NCBI GenBank assembly: GCA_964619955.1
Contig: CAZUJF010000012.1
Coordinates: forward strand, 65,876 to 129,875
DNA from: JACQFK01 sp964619955
GTDB taxonomy: Bacteria > Planctomycetota > MHYJ01 > JACPRB01
DNA: 64,000 nt
Direction: 5' to 3'
Positions within the stretch are counted from its first letter, which is position 1. Each line of letters begins with the position of its first letter. This document shows positions 26,237-35,400 of the stretch, piece after piece. The notes below the pieces were generated by a model. That model did no database searches, was not told the DNA's origin, and worked only from the letters and a program-made list of their open reading frames with translations. Made by a program: the position numbers and the translations under genes.

Positions 26237-27526
26237 TCAGCCGGCCCCGATCTGGCCCCGCATCACCTCGGTCTTGAGCAGGAAGCTGCCGGTCGTCGCC
26301 ACCCTGTCCCCCGCCACGAGACCGGCCAGAATTTCGCAGCCGGCCTCGTAGATCGTCCCGAGTTCCACCTTCCGGGCCTGAAAGGCGTCCGTGGACGGGG
26401 AGACGAAGACGAGGTGGCAGTCCCCGTCGTTCTGGACGGCATCCCTGGGCACGAGCAGTCGGGGCCCCGGCGGCTTCACCGTGAGCTCCGCCCGGCCGAA
26501 CATGCGCGCCCGCAGGAGCCCGTCGACGTTCTTCACGTCCGCGAAGGCGCGGACGGTCCGCGTGCGCTCGTCCACCTCCGCCCCCAGGGCGGCGAGTTTC
26601 CCCGGGAACCGCTTTCCGGGCAGGCCGTCGACGAAGAACGCCGCCTTCTGGCCCTTCTCCAGCTTCGGAAGTTCCGATTCCGGAACGTCGATGGAGATCC
26701 ACATCCGCTCGAGCGCCGCCACGGCGAAGAGGGGCCTCTCCACCGCGGCCGCCTCCCCGGGCACGGCCAGGGCCTCGACCACGCGGCCGGCGAAGGGGGC
26801 CCGCAGCTCCAGGACCGGCGAGACGTCGCGCCGGGAAACGGCCTCCTTCACCTGTTCCGGGGAAAGCCCCAGGAGCAGCAGCTTCTGCGAGGCCCGGTCG
26901 AAGGAGATCCTCGCCTCCTCGAGCGCGGCGGCCGACAGGAGCGCCTCCCGGACCGGGGTGATCTTCTTCTCGGCGAGGACTTTCTCCTGCCCGTGGGTCT
27001 TCTCGCGCAGATCGAGGAGGGCGAGCGCCTGCAGGAGCTCCGCCTTCGCCTGGCCGAGCTCCGTCGATTCGACGAGCGCCAGGAGGGCGCCCGCCCCGAC
27101 GTCGTCGCCGAGAACCGCCTTGACCTCCCGCACGATTCCGGGCGCGCGGGGCCCCACGCGGGCATGCGCGCCCGGCGCATACATCGTCTCGGCGTTCGCG
27201 CGGAGGACCTCGGCGAGCTCCCTCATTTCGGCCGTCGCCAGGACCAGGCCCGCCTGCGCGGCGACGCCGGGGCCGAGGTGGATGCGGACGAGGGTGTTCG
27301 CGCACTCCCCCTGCCGGGGCGCGCGCTCCTTCACCGTGGTGGTGCCCCCGCGCGCGAGTTTCGGGTTGCACGTCCCGCACGTCGAAAGCGGCGTCCGGTG
27401 GGGCTCGCACCAGTCGCTCCCGTGGACGGCCTTCGCCGCCCACGGAACGCGCCAGCCGTTGGCCGACAGGCCGAAGAGCGCGATCAGGACGAGGAAGACC
27501 AGGCTCGTGAGCAGATTCTGTCTCAT
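26237..27526 (-). CDS. RND efflux periplasmic adaptor (CzcB/CusB type)
   Basis: 429 residues from the ATG at 27526; the longer open frame upstream is read-through of the preceding gene's region. One membrane anchor lies at 5-22. A metal-binding-like cluster follows: Cys40, His43, Cys50, Cys53 (WCEPHRTPLSTCGTC), as often seen in CzcB relatives. Then come barrel-sandwich and alpha-hairpin segments (ARVGPRAPGIVREVKAVLGD, VLELRAPFAGRVVEALAVPG, RMFGRAELTVKPPG, LVPRDAVQNDGDCHLVF). It links the inner-membrane pump to an outer-membrane channel. It lies 40 nt upstream of the pump gene and 2 nt after the Cys-rich protein. Confidence 0.92.
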   Translation of the reverse strand: MRQNLLTSLVFLVLIALFGLSANGWRVPWAAKAVHGSDWCEPHRTPLSTCGTCNPKLARGGTTTVKERAPRQGECANTLVRIHLGPGVAAQAGLVLATAEMRELAEVLRANAETMYAPGAHARVGPRAPGIVREVKAVLGDDVGAGALLALVESTELGQAKAELLQALALLDLREKTHGQEKVLAEKKITPVREALLSAAALEEARISFDRASQKLLLLGLSPEQVKEAVSRRDVSPVLELRAPFAGRVVEALAVPGEAAAVERPLFAVAALERMWISIDVPESELPKLEKGQKAAFFVDGLPGKRFPGKLAALGAEVDERTRTVRAFADVKNVDGLLRARMFGRAELTVKPPGPRLLVPRDAVQNDGDCHLVFVSPSTDAFQARKVELGTIYEAGCEILAGLVAGDRVATTGSFLLKTEVMRGQIGAG

Positions 27527-27528
27527 GG

Positions 27529-27969
27529 CTACCTCTTGCAGTCCTCGCAGAGATCGCTGTCCCTGTTGTCGCCCTTCTCGAAACCGCAGGTCTTGCAATA
27601 GTCGTAGGCGACCCACGGGCCGCCTTCCTTGACCTGGTACTTCGAGAGCTCGAGGTACTGGCCCTTGGGGAACTTCCAGCCCAGGACCTTCACCTCTTTG
27701 CCCCGGAGCTTGTCGTTCGTGATCACGAGATGGCCCTTGGCGTTGTCGACGAAGGTCCAGAGCCTGCCTTCCGCATCCAGGAGTCCCTGGGCGTGCTTCG
27801 CGTGCAGCGTGCACTGGGCATCGGCCCCGGCCGTCTTCTCCAGGGTGCAGCCGATGCAAACGATGCTGCCCTGAACCTCGACGCGATCCTTGAGGTCCCG
27901 TTTCTTCGCGGCGTCCTGGACGGATGCGAGGAAGCCGAGCGTGACGAGGGCGCTCAGAAGTGCGTGCAT
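27529..27969 (-). CDS. Exported Cys-rich protein in metal efflux operon
   Basis: 146 residues; GGAGG 5 nt before the ATG. Signal-like N-terminus (LLSALVTLGFLASVQ). Cys pairs CIGC (38-41), Cys53 with His56/His59, and a C-terminal zinc-ribbon-like CKTC...CEDC. The central part (GLLDAEGRLWTFVDNAKGHL, LRGKEVKVLGWKFPKGQYL) looks like a small beta-barrel. I do not recognise a named family. The position just before the CzcB-type adaptor suggests periplasmic metal binding or redox handling (inference). Confidence 0.8.
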   Translation of the reverse strand: MHALLSALVTLGFLASVQDAAKKRDLKDRVEVQGSIVCIGCTLEKTAGADAQCTLHAKHAQGLLDAEGRLWTFVDNAKGHLVITNDKLRGKEVKVLGWKFPKGQYLELSKYQVKEGGPWVAYDYCKTCGFEKGDNRDSDLCEDCKR

Positions 27970-28052
27970 GGAATCCTCCGATCAAGAAAACAATACCGGC
28001 CACGCTCGACGAGACACGCGAACGTGGAGTTCGAAAGGCGTGAGGGAGCCGT

Positions 28053-28445
28053 CTAGATCAGGAGGGCGCGGTTCAGAAGGTAGAGGGGCGTCGGCCCTTC
28101 AGGTCGGGCCGGAGGGTCGGCGCCCCCCGCGAAGCAGCGGAGGCTGAGGGGCTCGAACGCAGGCGACGGCTCGGGCACGCACGGCAGGAGCGCGATCGCG
28201 GGCACGTCCACCTCCGGCGACACGTCCTCCGACACGAGATCGGTCGAGGGTTCGACGTGGACGCAGGGGACGGGCTCCTCTTCGCGCCCCTCCGACTCGC
28301 AACAGATGCGGCCTTCCTCCGACTCCCCGCCGCAAGGGGGGCAGTCGTCCTTCTGGGAGCAGAAGATCCCCCGGCAGCAGTTGGAGAACGACACGGTCTG
28401 GGTCGCGCCCAGCCAGAGGAGCGCCAGCAAGGGAAGGATCTTCAT
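28053..28445 (-). CDS. Small secreted Cys-rich hypothetical protein
   Basis: 130 residues. Signal peptide (ILPLLALLWLGATQTVS) followed by a Cys-rich segment with NCCRGIFC and CPPCGG, then CC and an acidic/proline-rich middle with little predicted structure. It ends in LYLLNRALLI. No family recognised. It is probably the first gene of the metal-efflux operon (83-nt gap to the next). The promoter region is shared with the divergent sigma-54-type stress operon. Cysteine clusters suit metal capture, but this is inference; no strong RBS is seen. Confidence 0.65.
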   Translation of the reverse strand: MKILPLLALLWLGATQTVSFSNCCRGIFCSQKDDCPPCGGESEEGRICCESEGREEEPVPCVHVEPSTDLVSEDVSPEVDVPAIALLPCVPEPSPAFEPLSLRCFAGGADPPARPEGPTPLYLLNRALLI

Positions 28446-28472
28446 GCCGCACTACTTAACGATGCAGGTTCC

Positions 28473-28573
28473 GGGAATATTCAGTCCGGCACGGTCTTTT
28501 CCCCACCGGCACCGTCGATCCATCTCGGCTGCATGACGAAGGAATATTCCCGCAGGGCTCCGCGAGAATATCC
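28473..28573. promoter_or_regulatory. Three GGGAATATTCCC-like upstream activator dyads
   Basis: Inverted repeats GGGAATATTC (28473-28482), GGAATATTCC (28541-28550) and GAGAATATCC (28564-28573). They lie roughly 200, 130 and 105 nt upstream of the predicted sigma-54 start site, the usual place for enhancer-binding protein sites. Spacings of 68 and 23-24 nt are not an exact helical multiple for every pair. The regulator is not in the window. Confidence 0.6.
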
Positions 28574-28649
28574 CCGTAGCAACCCCCCCTTTGGGCCGCG
28601 ATGGTTTATGGGTCCCAAAATCCTTGCACCCTTGCTGCCACCGGGCCTC

Positions 28650-28665
28650 TGGCACATGACTTGCG
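28650..28665 (+). promoter_or_regulatory. Sigma-54 (RpoN) promoter
   Basis: TGGCAC-N5-TTGCG (TGGCACATGACTTGCG) fits the -24/-12 consensus exactly, with GG at 28651-28652 and GC at 28663-28664. The start site would be near 28675, giving an ~87-nt leader before the CBM48 ATG at 28762. Upstream dyads support activation by an NtrC-type enhancer-binding protein. Confidence 0.8.
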
Positions 28666-28761
28666 TCACCGAACAGCAGCCTGATCAGGAGAGGGAGCGC
28701 GACGCGCCTTCAACTCTTCGTGGGCATCCTCCAGGATCGGTAGTCGGGAAAGGAGTTCGTG

Positions 28762-29064
28762 ATGGTCATGGCGAAACAGCCGGAACGAAAGGCGGAATCC
28801 TCCCGGAAACGGGTCCCCCTCGTCGTCCAGGCTCCGGACGCCCGGACGGTCTGCGTCACCGGCGACTTCAGCGGCTGGTCGGAGGAGGGCATCCCGCTCA
28901 GCAAGGGGTCCAACGGCGAGTGGCTGGGCTCCCTCAAGCTCGCCCCCGGAGAGTACCAGTACCGGCTCCGCGTGGACGGCCGGTGGCAGGATCATGCCCA
29001 GGCCCGGAAGCGCGTCCCCAATCCCTTCGGCGGAGACAACTGCGTGCTCTCCGTCGAGCCGTAG
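28762..29064 (+). CDS. Stand-alone CBM48/glycogen-binding domain protein
   Basis: 100 residues from the ATG at 28762, which has AGGAG 6 nt upstream; an adjacent GTG at 28759 is too close to that RBS. The sequence is a single early-set domain of the isoamylase-N/AMPK glycogen-binding type: VQAPDARTVCVTGDFSGWSE, GEWLGSLKLAPGEYQYRLRV and DGRWQDHAQA. No catalytic domain and no signal peptide, so it is cytoplasmic and likely binds glycogen or another alpha-glucan. It is first in an operon with Hsp20, a beta-barrel protein, UspA and patatin, linking it to stress or storage granules (inference). Confidence 0.9.
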   Translation: MVMAKQPERKAESSRKRVPLVVQAPDARTVCVTGDFSGWSEEGIPLSKGSNGEWLGSLKLAPGEYQYRLRVDGRWQDHAQARKRVPNPFGGDNCVLSVEP

Positions 29065-29105
29065 AGATTCAAACGTGAAGTCTGACAGACAGAAAGGATG
29101 AATTT

Positions 29106-29582
29106 ATGCCCAATCTCCTGCCGAGTCTCTGGTCCTCCAGCGAATCCCTGCTTCCGCTCTCGCAGATGCAGCGGACCATCAACCAGCTCTTCGAGAACGT
29201 GCTCGACACCCGCTTCCCCGCGCTGACGAAGCCGGGAAACGGAAACGGCGAGGCCTTCCTGCCGGCGGTCGACGTGAAGGAGACCGACGAGGCCCTCCTG
29301 GTCGAGACCGAGGTCCCCGGAATGGCCGCGAAGGATATCAGCGTCCAGGTCGACGGCGACGTCCTCACGATCAAGGGGGAGCGCAAACGCGAGGAGGAGA
29401 AGAAGACCAAGACCTACTACCGCAGGGAATGCTCCTACGGCGCCTTCGAGCGGCAGATCCCGCTCCCCGTCGCCGTCCAGGCCGACAAGGTGGACGCCGG
29501 CGTCTCCAACGGGATGCTCAAGATCACGCTTCCGAAGGAGCCCAGCGCCAAAGCCAAGTCGGTCACGGTCAAGGTGAAGTGA
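29106..29582 (+). CDS. Hsp20 family small heat-shock protein
   Basis: 158 residues; GAAAGG before the ATG. The alpha-crystallin domain spans ~50-145: FLPAVDVKETDEALLVETEV, PGMAAKDISVQVDGDVLTI, KGERKREEEKKTKTYYRREC, then GAFERQIPLPVAV and the GMLKITLPK strand. The N-terminal arm ~1-45 and a short C-terminal tail without a clear IxI motif complete it. ATP-independent holdase. Second gene after the sigma-54 promoter; no CIRCE element seen. Confidence 0.95.
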   Translation: MPNLLPSLWSSSESLLPLSQMQRTINQLFENVLDTRFPALTKPGNGNGEAFLPAVDVKETDEALLVETEVPGMAAKDISVQVDGDVLTIKGERKREEEKKTKTYYRRECSYGAFERQIPLPVAVQADKVDAGVSNGMLKITLPKEPSAKAKSVTVKVK

Positions 29583-29653
29583 CGACCCGGGTCCGCGCAG
29601 GGCTTTGCCCCGGGAACGCCCTGCGCGGACCGGCCCCGCCAGGAGGTCGCGGC

Positions 29654-30367
29654 ATGTCCGGGATGCTGTCATCGTTCCTGCTCAGCCTGCCCCTGCTGCA
29701 GGGCGACCCTTCGCAGGCGGCGGAGGGTCTGCGCCTGGATTCGACGCAATATGAGAGGGCCGCCGGCGATCCTGAGCCGCGCGTGCGGGGAACCCTCAGC
29801 CTCCTGCCGAGAACGTGCGGGATCTTCGGGCTCCTGGACGACAATTCGGGAGCACGCTTCGAGGACTTGTGGAGGGCGGGGGCGGGCAACGCCCTCGAAG
29901 GCGGACTGCTCTTCCCCCTGAGGAGGGATTGGAGCATCGGCCTCTCCCTCCTGGCCGGACACGAGGCCTACGAAGGGGATTCGTTCACGGACGATTTCGA
30001 TCAGGTGCTGGAGGCCGAGGACCTCTGGCTCTCGCGCTGCCTGATCAACTTCAAGATCATGCACAGCCCGGAACGGGGCCCCTTCTTCGATGCCCGCCTG
30101 GGACTGGGATTCGCGACCTACTCCGAAGTGGACGGCACCTTCGACGACGGAACCGGCGAGGTCGACGTGTCCCTCCTCGAGGCGTCGACGGTGTTCTGCG
30201 GAGAGCTGGCGGCCCATGCGGGCTTCTCGGGACGGTGGCTGTGGATCGCGGCCGGCCTGTCCGTGCGCGTGCAGGGGGCTCCGGCCACCTCCGACGATTT
30301 CATCTTCAGCGACACCGACGACCCCGCCGTCCTGGCCTTCGAGCTTGAATTCGGATTCAAATTCTAA
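29654..30367 (+). CDS. Predicted outer-membrane beta-barrel protein
   Basis: 237 residues from the ATG at 29654, which has AGGAGG 7 nt upstream. Signal peptide MLSSFLLSLPLLQ. Alternating amphipathic strands follow (IGLSLLAGHEAYEG, FFDARLGLGFATYSE, LWIAAGLSVRVQG). The C-terminus is ELEFGFKF, ending in the aromatic residue expected for BAM recognition. This suggests an 8-10-stranded barrel. Family unknown. It lies in the stress operon between Hsp20 and UspA; its function there may be envelope protection (inference). Confidence 0.72.
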   Translation: MSGMLSSFLLSLPLLQGDPSQAAEGLRLDSTQYERAAGDPEPRVRGTLSLLPRTCGIFGLLDDNSGARFEDLWRAGAGNALEGGLLFPLRRDWSIGLSLLAGHEAYEGDSFTDDFDQVLEAEDLWLSRCLINFKIMHSPERGPFFDARLGLGFATYSEVDGTFDDGTGEVDVSLLEASTVFCGELAAHAGFSGRWLWIAAGLSVRVQGAPATSDDFIFSDTDDPAVLAFELEFGFKF

Positions 30368-30431
30368 GCAGTGGCGAAAGGACCCGAATTCGGCGAAACT
30401 GAAGCGCCGCGACCGAAGGGGGTGATGACGC

Positions 30432-31307
30432 ATGAACGACCCGATGGGCAGGATCCTCGTCCCGACGGACGGATCCGAGGAGTCCGATGCGGCCTACGCG
30501 GCCATCATGCCCCTCGTCCGGGCCTATGCCCCCGAAGTCGCCGTGCTCCACGTCTTCGAGGATCCCGAGGCGTCCTTCGTGCCCCCGGCACGGATCGCCA
30601 AGGCCTGCCGCGCGCTGCGGAGCGTCCACGTCAACGCCCATCTCGAGCTGCGGGTGGGAACACCGGCGGATCAGATCCTCGAGGTGGCCCGGGGCCGGAA
30701 GGCCGACCTGATCGCGATCTCGACGCACGGCCGGGCGGGCGTGGGGCGCCTCCTCTGGGGGAGCGTGGCGGAGGCGGTGCTCCGGCGAGCGGAACTCCCG
30801 GTGCTGGTGACCCGCCCGGGATCGCATGAGCGGCCGTGGAAGAAGATCGTCGTCGCGCTCGACGGATCCGAACGCGGCGAGGCGATCCTGCCGGATGCGG
30901 TGCGCGTGGCGAAGAAACTCGGGGCCGCGCTCGACCTGGTCCGGGTGGCCGTGCCGGTCCCGCCCCTCCTCGGCATCGGCGATGTTCCGACGCCGCTCCT
31001 TCCCGCCGACGATCCCCTGCCCTATCTCAAGACGGTGGTCGAACGCGTGAGCCACGAAGGCGTGGAAGCCCGGGCCGTGGGGCTCGAAGGGGGCGTCCGC
31101 ACCCGGATCCTGCAGCACGTGCAGGAGTCGGGTGCCGGCCTCCTCTGCCTGACCACCCACGGCCGCACGGGTCTGGCCCGCGTGCTTCTGGGAAGCACGG
31201 CCGAAGACCTGCTCCGCCACGCCCCGTGCCCCGTCCTCCTCCGGCGGAGCGCGGACGCGGAGCCGCCCCCCAAAAGCGATCCCAACCCCCGCGCGGACAT
31301 CCCGTGA
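30432..31307 (+). CDS. Tandem universal stress protein (UspA x2)
   Basis: 291 residues with two Usp domains (~5-135 and ~140-275). Both halves begin with a beta-strand (RILVPTDGSEES; KIVVALDGSERGE) and end with the nucleotide-binding type loop STHGRAGVGRLLWGS or TTHGRTGLARVLLGS. The HG-x9-GS pattern suggests ATP binding. The tandem form acts as an intramolecular dimer. RBS GGGGGTG is upstream. Its TGA overlaps the GTG of the patatin gene, so the two are translationally coupled. Confidence 0.95.
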   Translation: MNDPMGRILVPTDGSEESDAAYAAIMPLVRAYAPEVAVLHVFEDPEASFVPPARIAKACRALRSVHVNAHLELRVGTPADQILEVARGRKADLIAISTHGRAGVGRLLWGSVAEAVLRRAELPVLVTRPGSHERPWKKIVVALDGSERGEAILPDAVRVAKKLGAALDLVRVAVPVPPLLGIGDVPTPLLPADDPLPYLKTVVERVSHEGVEARAVGLEGGVRTRILQHVQESGAGLLCLTTHGRTGLARVLLGSTAEDLLRHAPCPVLLRRSADAEPPPKSDPNPRADIP

Positions 31308-32449
31308 ACCCGCTTTCGAACGGGACGGCCCTGGTTCTGACGGGCGGGGGCGCCCGGGCCGCCTACCAGGTGGGCGTCCTGGCGGCGATCGCCGAGCGGA
31401 CCCGCGGGGCGGTGTTCCCGATCCTCACGGGCGCTTCCGCCGGGGCGATCAATGCCGCCTACCTGGCGGCACATCCGGGGGACCTCCCCGCGGCCGTTGA
31501 GGGCCTTCGGGCCCAGTGGTCCCGCCTCACGGCCGACCTCATCTACGGTTCGCGGACGCCCACGCTCGTCCGCCTGCTGGCCCGCTGGCTCGAGAATCTC
31601 GCGCTGGGCCGGCGCCACGATGATCCGCAGGGACGCGGCATCTTCGATACGAGGGGGCTTCGGGCGCACCTGGAAGCAGGGATCGACTTCAGCGGAATCG
31701 AACGAAACCTCGCCGGCGGCCGTCTGCGGGCCGTCGGACTGACGGCGACCTCCTATTCCACGGGACGGGCGGTCACGTTCGTGCAGGGAGGAGCGGAGGT
31801 CCCGGTCTGGCAGCGGGCGAACCGGGTCGCCGTCCGTTCCCGCCTGACCCTGGACCACCTCATGGCGTCGTCGGCGATCCCCCTCATCTTCCCGGCCGTC
31901 CAGGTGGACGGGAGACACTTCGGGGACGGCAGCGTCCGCCAGACCTTCCCGCTTTCCCCCGCGATCCATCTCGGGGCCTCGCGGGTTCTCGCCATCGGCA
32001 CCAGCCCGCACCCCACGCCACCGCCAGGCGCCCGCTCGGAAGAGCCGTATCCCTCGGTGGCGCAGTCCCTGGGTCTGCTCCTGGACTCGGTCTTCATGGA
32101 CAACCTGGACGCCGACGCCGAGGTCCTCGAGAGCGTGAACCGGCTCGTCGACGAGCGGCCGGGGGCGGCATCCCTTTCGGGCGGGTTCAGGCACGTCGAC
32201 TTCCTGCTCTTCCGTCCCTCCCGCGACCTGGAAGCCATCGCCGGGGACTGCGCCGACCGGCTTCCCCGGCCGATCCGCTCGCTCGCCCGCGCCTTCGGCG
32301 CCGACGGCAAGGGCGGCGCGGCCTTCCTGAGCTATCTTCTCTTCGACCCGGTGTTCACGTCGCGGCTCGTGGACCTGGGATTCGAGGATGGGCACCGCGA
32401 GTGGACGAAGGTGGAACGCCTGTTCACCCCGCCCGTGTCGGAAGGTTAA
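31304..32449 (+). CDS. Patatin-like phospholipase
   Basis: 381 residues starting at GTG 31304, which overlaps the UspA stop (GTGA); this sets the start. Oxyanion loop GGGARAAYQVG (~14-24), nucleophile elbow GASAG (~46-50) and the dyad Asp in GDGSVRQTFP (~207). It is a predicted cytoplasmic or membrane-associated serine lipase for phospholipid or lysophospholipid. The C-terminal part (~280-380) is helical and without a known domain. Last gene of the stress operon. Its TAA shares the TTAA palindrome with the convergent HzsA-like gene's stop. Confidence 0.92.
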   Translation: MNPLSNGTALVLTGGGARAAYQVGVLAAIAERTRGAVFPILTGASAGAINAAYLAAHPGDLPAAVEGLRAQWSRLTADLIYGSRTPTLVRLLARWLENLALGRRHDDPQGRGIFDTRGLRAHLEAGIDFSGIERNLAGGRLRAVGLTATSYSTGRAVTFVQGGAEVPVWQRANRVAVRSRLTLDHLMASSAIPLIFPAVQVDGRHFGDGSVRQTFPLSPAIHLGASRVLAIGTSPHPTPPPGARSEEPYPSVAQSLGLLLDSVFMDNLDADAEVLESVNRLVDERPGAASLSGGFRHVDFLLFRPSRDLEAIAGDCADRLPRPIRSLARAFGADGKGGAAFLSYLLFDPVFTSRLVDLGFEDGHREWTKVERLFTPPVSEG

Positions 32450-35400
32450 GGAGCGTCCTCGACCACGACGCGGAAGCCCACGTCGTGCACGCCCTGCCAG
32501 GCGGGATAGGCCCGGCGGCTTCCCGACCTTGCCTGCTGCGGACGGTCGCCCCAGGATCCGCCCCGGACCACCCGCGGCTCCAGGCCTTCGGGCGAATTGC
32601 GGCCGTCGTCGTCCCGGTACGGATAGGCCCGGTGCCGGCTCCGCGTCCACTCCGCGACATTGCCGTGCAGGTCGGAGAGCCCCCAGACGCCGGCGCGCTT
32701 GGATCCCACGGGAGCGGAGACGCGGAACCCGTCGTTCGCGCCTTCCGCCGGCCGCCAGGGGGGGATCGCCCCGGAGGGCAGCCCCCAGCTGAACGTGTCC
32801 ACCGACCGGTACGTCGCGTCGGCGAGATTGGCGAAGGGGGCGAAGTCCGCCGCGGCCGCCCCCCAGGCGTGGGGCGTCGCCGTGCCCGCGCGGCAGGCCC
32901 ACTCCCACTGGGCCTCGGTGGGGAGCGTGACGCGCAGGCCCGTCCGCGCGGACAGCCAGCGGCAGAACTCCATCGCCCGCGTCCAGGACACGCGGCAGAC
33001 CGGCTGATCCGGACCGTTGACGGGATAACCCCGCTCGCGTTCGCTGAACTGGAGGAAATCGCCCGTCTCGAGCCGGCTGTCGTGCGACGCGTCGAAGCGC
33101 GCGAACTGCGCGTTGCTCACTTCGAGCCGCCCCATCCAGAACGGCGCCCCGACCGTTACGCGCGACACGGGCCGTTCGTCCTCGTCCCCCCCGGCGTCGC
33201 CCATCGCGAAGTCGCCGCCGGGGATGCGCAGGAGGTCCAGCGCCGCCCCGCCTCCCAGATCCAGCGTCCGCGTCCGGGGCCCGGCGGCCTGCTGGCGCGC
33301 GACCGCCTCCTCCGTCCCGAAGGGCCAGCCGGGCACCTCGACGGCCGGCGCCGGGGCCGGCGCTTTCGCCGGCGGCGGGCGCGGGGGCGCCCGGAGGGCC
33401 GCCGGCTTGGGAATCAACTCGGGATCCTCGTCGACCCCCGAGAGCCGCCGGTCCAGATCCCGCCGGCTTTTCCGGGGCGCGCTGACGCGATCCGAGCCCG
33501 CGCACTCGCTCCAGGTCCCGTGCGCGGGGGTGTTGAGGTCGATCCAGGCGGCGAGGCGCTCCCAGGCCTCGGCGTCCAGCGAGACCCCGTGATGGCCCTT
33601 GCGGAGGACCTGGACCAGCCGGGTCGTGCCCGCATGGTATTCCGCCGGCATGAGCAGATGCAGATCGCTCTCGATCGTCGGCGTCCTCACGAAACTCCGG
33701 AGCGCGAGGTAGGACGGGGGAAACACCGCGCCCCGGTTGTAGGCATCCGCGCCGGCGCGGAGCACGACGTCCGGCCCGTCCCGGAAGTCGGGCGCGCCCG
33801 GGCGGCCGTCGTGGCAGCTCACGCACTGCGCGTCGAGCAGCGGCTGAACCTCCCGCCGGAAACTGAAGCCGCCGGAAGCCCCGCGCCAGGGGCTGATCTC
33901 CGAAGGCTCGCGCGCGAGGGCGCGGGACCCGCCCGCGCGCGGCGCGGCGCCCCCCCGGTCGTGGCAGCCGACGCAGGACAGCGACTCCCCGGGCATGGCG
34001 GTCATCCAGCTCCGCATGAGCTGCAGCGCGTGGCCGTCCGCATCGAGGGGCTGGATCGAGATCGGCGTGTTCGCCGGCACGCGGAAATGCGCGGAGCCGT
34101 CGGGCTCCACGGGCACGGTCCCGAGCACGCGCTTGATGTCCCAGGGCCCGTCGAAGCCGACGCGGTTCATCTGACCGCCGACGCCGCGATAGGCGAAGTG
34201 GTACGTGAAGAGCCGCAGGGCCTTCACCGTGCCCCGCGGCACGCCCTTCAGGCCCTCCCCCTCATACAGATCCGAGATGACCACCGTCGCGTCCCGGCGG
34301 ACCGGGTCCGTGCGGTCCGGGAGCACGGGCGGCCGCGGACGGGCGCGCAGCGGGACCGGCTCGAGGAGGGCCGAGCCGGGCTGTTCCTTCAGGAGCAGCA
34401 GGTTGTCGTGCACGTCCGCGAGGTAGATGCCCCAGGCGTGGGACGGCGACGGCTGGGCGGAGACGAGGAAGTATTTGGAGCTGAGGGGCCAGGGATGCAG
34501 GAATTTCGGCCAGCTGTTCTTCACCAGTTCGTCGCGGATGAGGGGCTCGACCGTTTTACCCCGCCCGGGGATGCGCTGGACGACGCCCTCCGCCTCCCGG
34601 CGGCCCTGCGCCGGGTCGAAGAGGACCAGTTCCCCCATGCGGGGGACGTCATGGTGCCCGCCGACGACGGCCACGAACTTCGACGGATGGTCCGGCACCG
34701 GCCGGGCATAGAACATCGCGTTGGGCCAGTACGAATTGCTCCCGTAATAGGCGGCCTGGCCGCTGCCGTCCGGCCGCATCTCGAAGAGGATGCGCGACGC
34801 GAAATGCGGCAGGTCCGCGTACTCCCAGCGCTGGTAGAGGATGCGTCCGTCGTTGAGGACGGTCGGACACCAGTCGTGATCCTGCTCGAAGGTCAGCCGG
34901 CGCAGGCCCGCCGGGGGATCCCAGCGGTAGAGGTTCGCCACGGGAGCCGAGCCCCCCACGCAGGGGACCCCGGTGAACGTCGCGGTGGACGTGAAGAGCA
35001 CCCCGCCCCCGGGGAGGTAACACGCGTCGTAGTTGTCGACCTCGGAATGCTCGATCAGGGGCAGTTCCCGAAGCCCCGTGCCGTCGCTGCGGATCTCGTG
35101 GACCTGCCAGCGGCCGTTCCGGCCCGGCATGGAGAAGAGCAGGCGGTCCGCATCCCAATGGAGATCCAGGTCGCCCGTGAAGCGGCCGCCGGGGGGCCGG
35201 TAGAGCGTGGACAACGTCGCGTCCGTCCGCAGCGAAGACAACACCGAAATCTCGTCGTCGTAGCCGGTCCTGGGCAGGGACGCGTTCCCCTCCCAGTTCA
35301 TGGGCAGTCCCAGGCGGGGCGATTTGTTCCCCCGGCGCACGAGGAGCAGCCGCTCGAAATCGAGCAGCGGATTGGCCAGCAGCGCCTCGCGCTTCAGCGA

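Larger units (their letters stand above)
28446..28761. other. 316-nt divergent intergenic control region
   Basis: The only gene-free stretch over 300 nt. It separates the metal-efflux operon (minus) from the stress operon (plus). It contains three GGGAATATTCCC-like dyads and a sigma-54-type promoter, listed separately, plus an imperfect TTTGGG/CCCAAA hairpin (28590-28618) of unknown meaning. Short ORFs here lack good start signals. Confidence 0.7.

Noticed and set aside
29080..29090. GTCTGACAGAC palindrome before Hsp20 as a CIRCE element
   Set aside because: Too short and unlike the TTAGCACTC-N9-GAGTGCTAA consensus.
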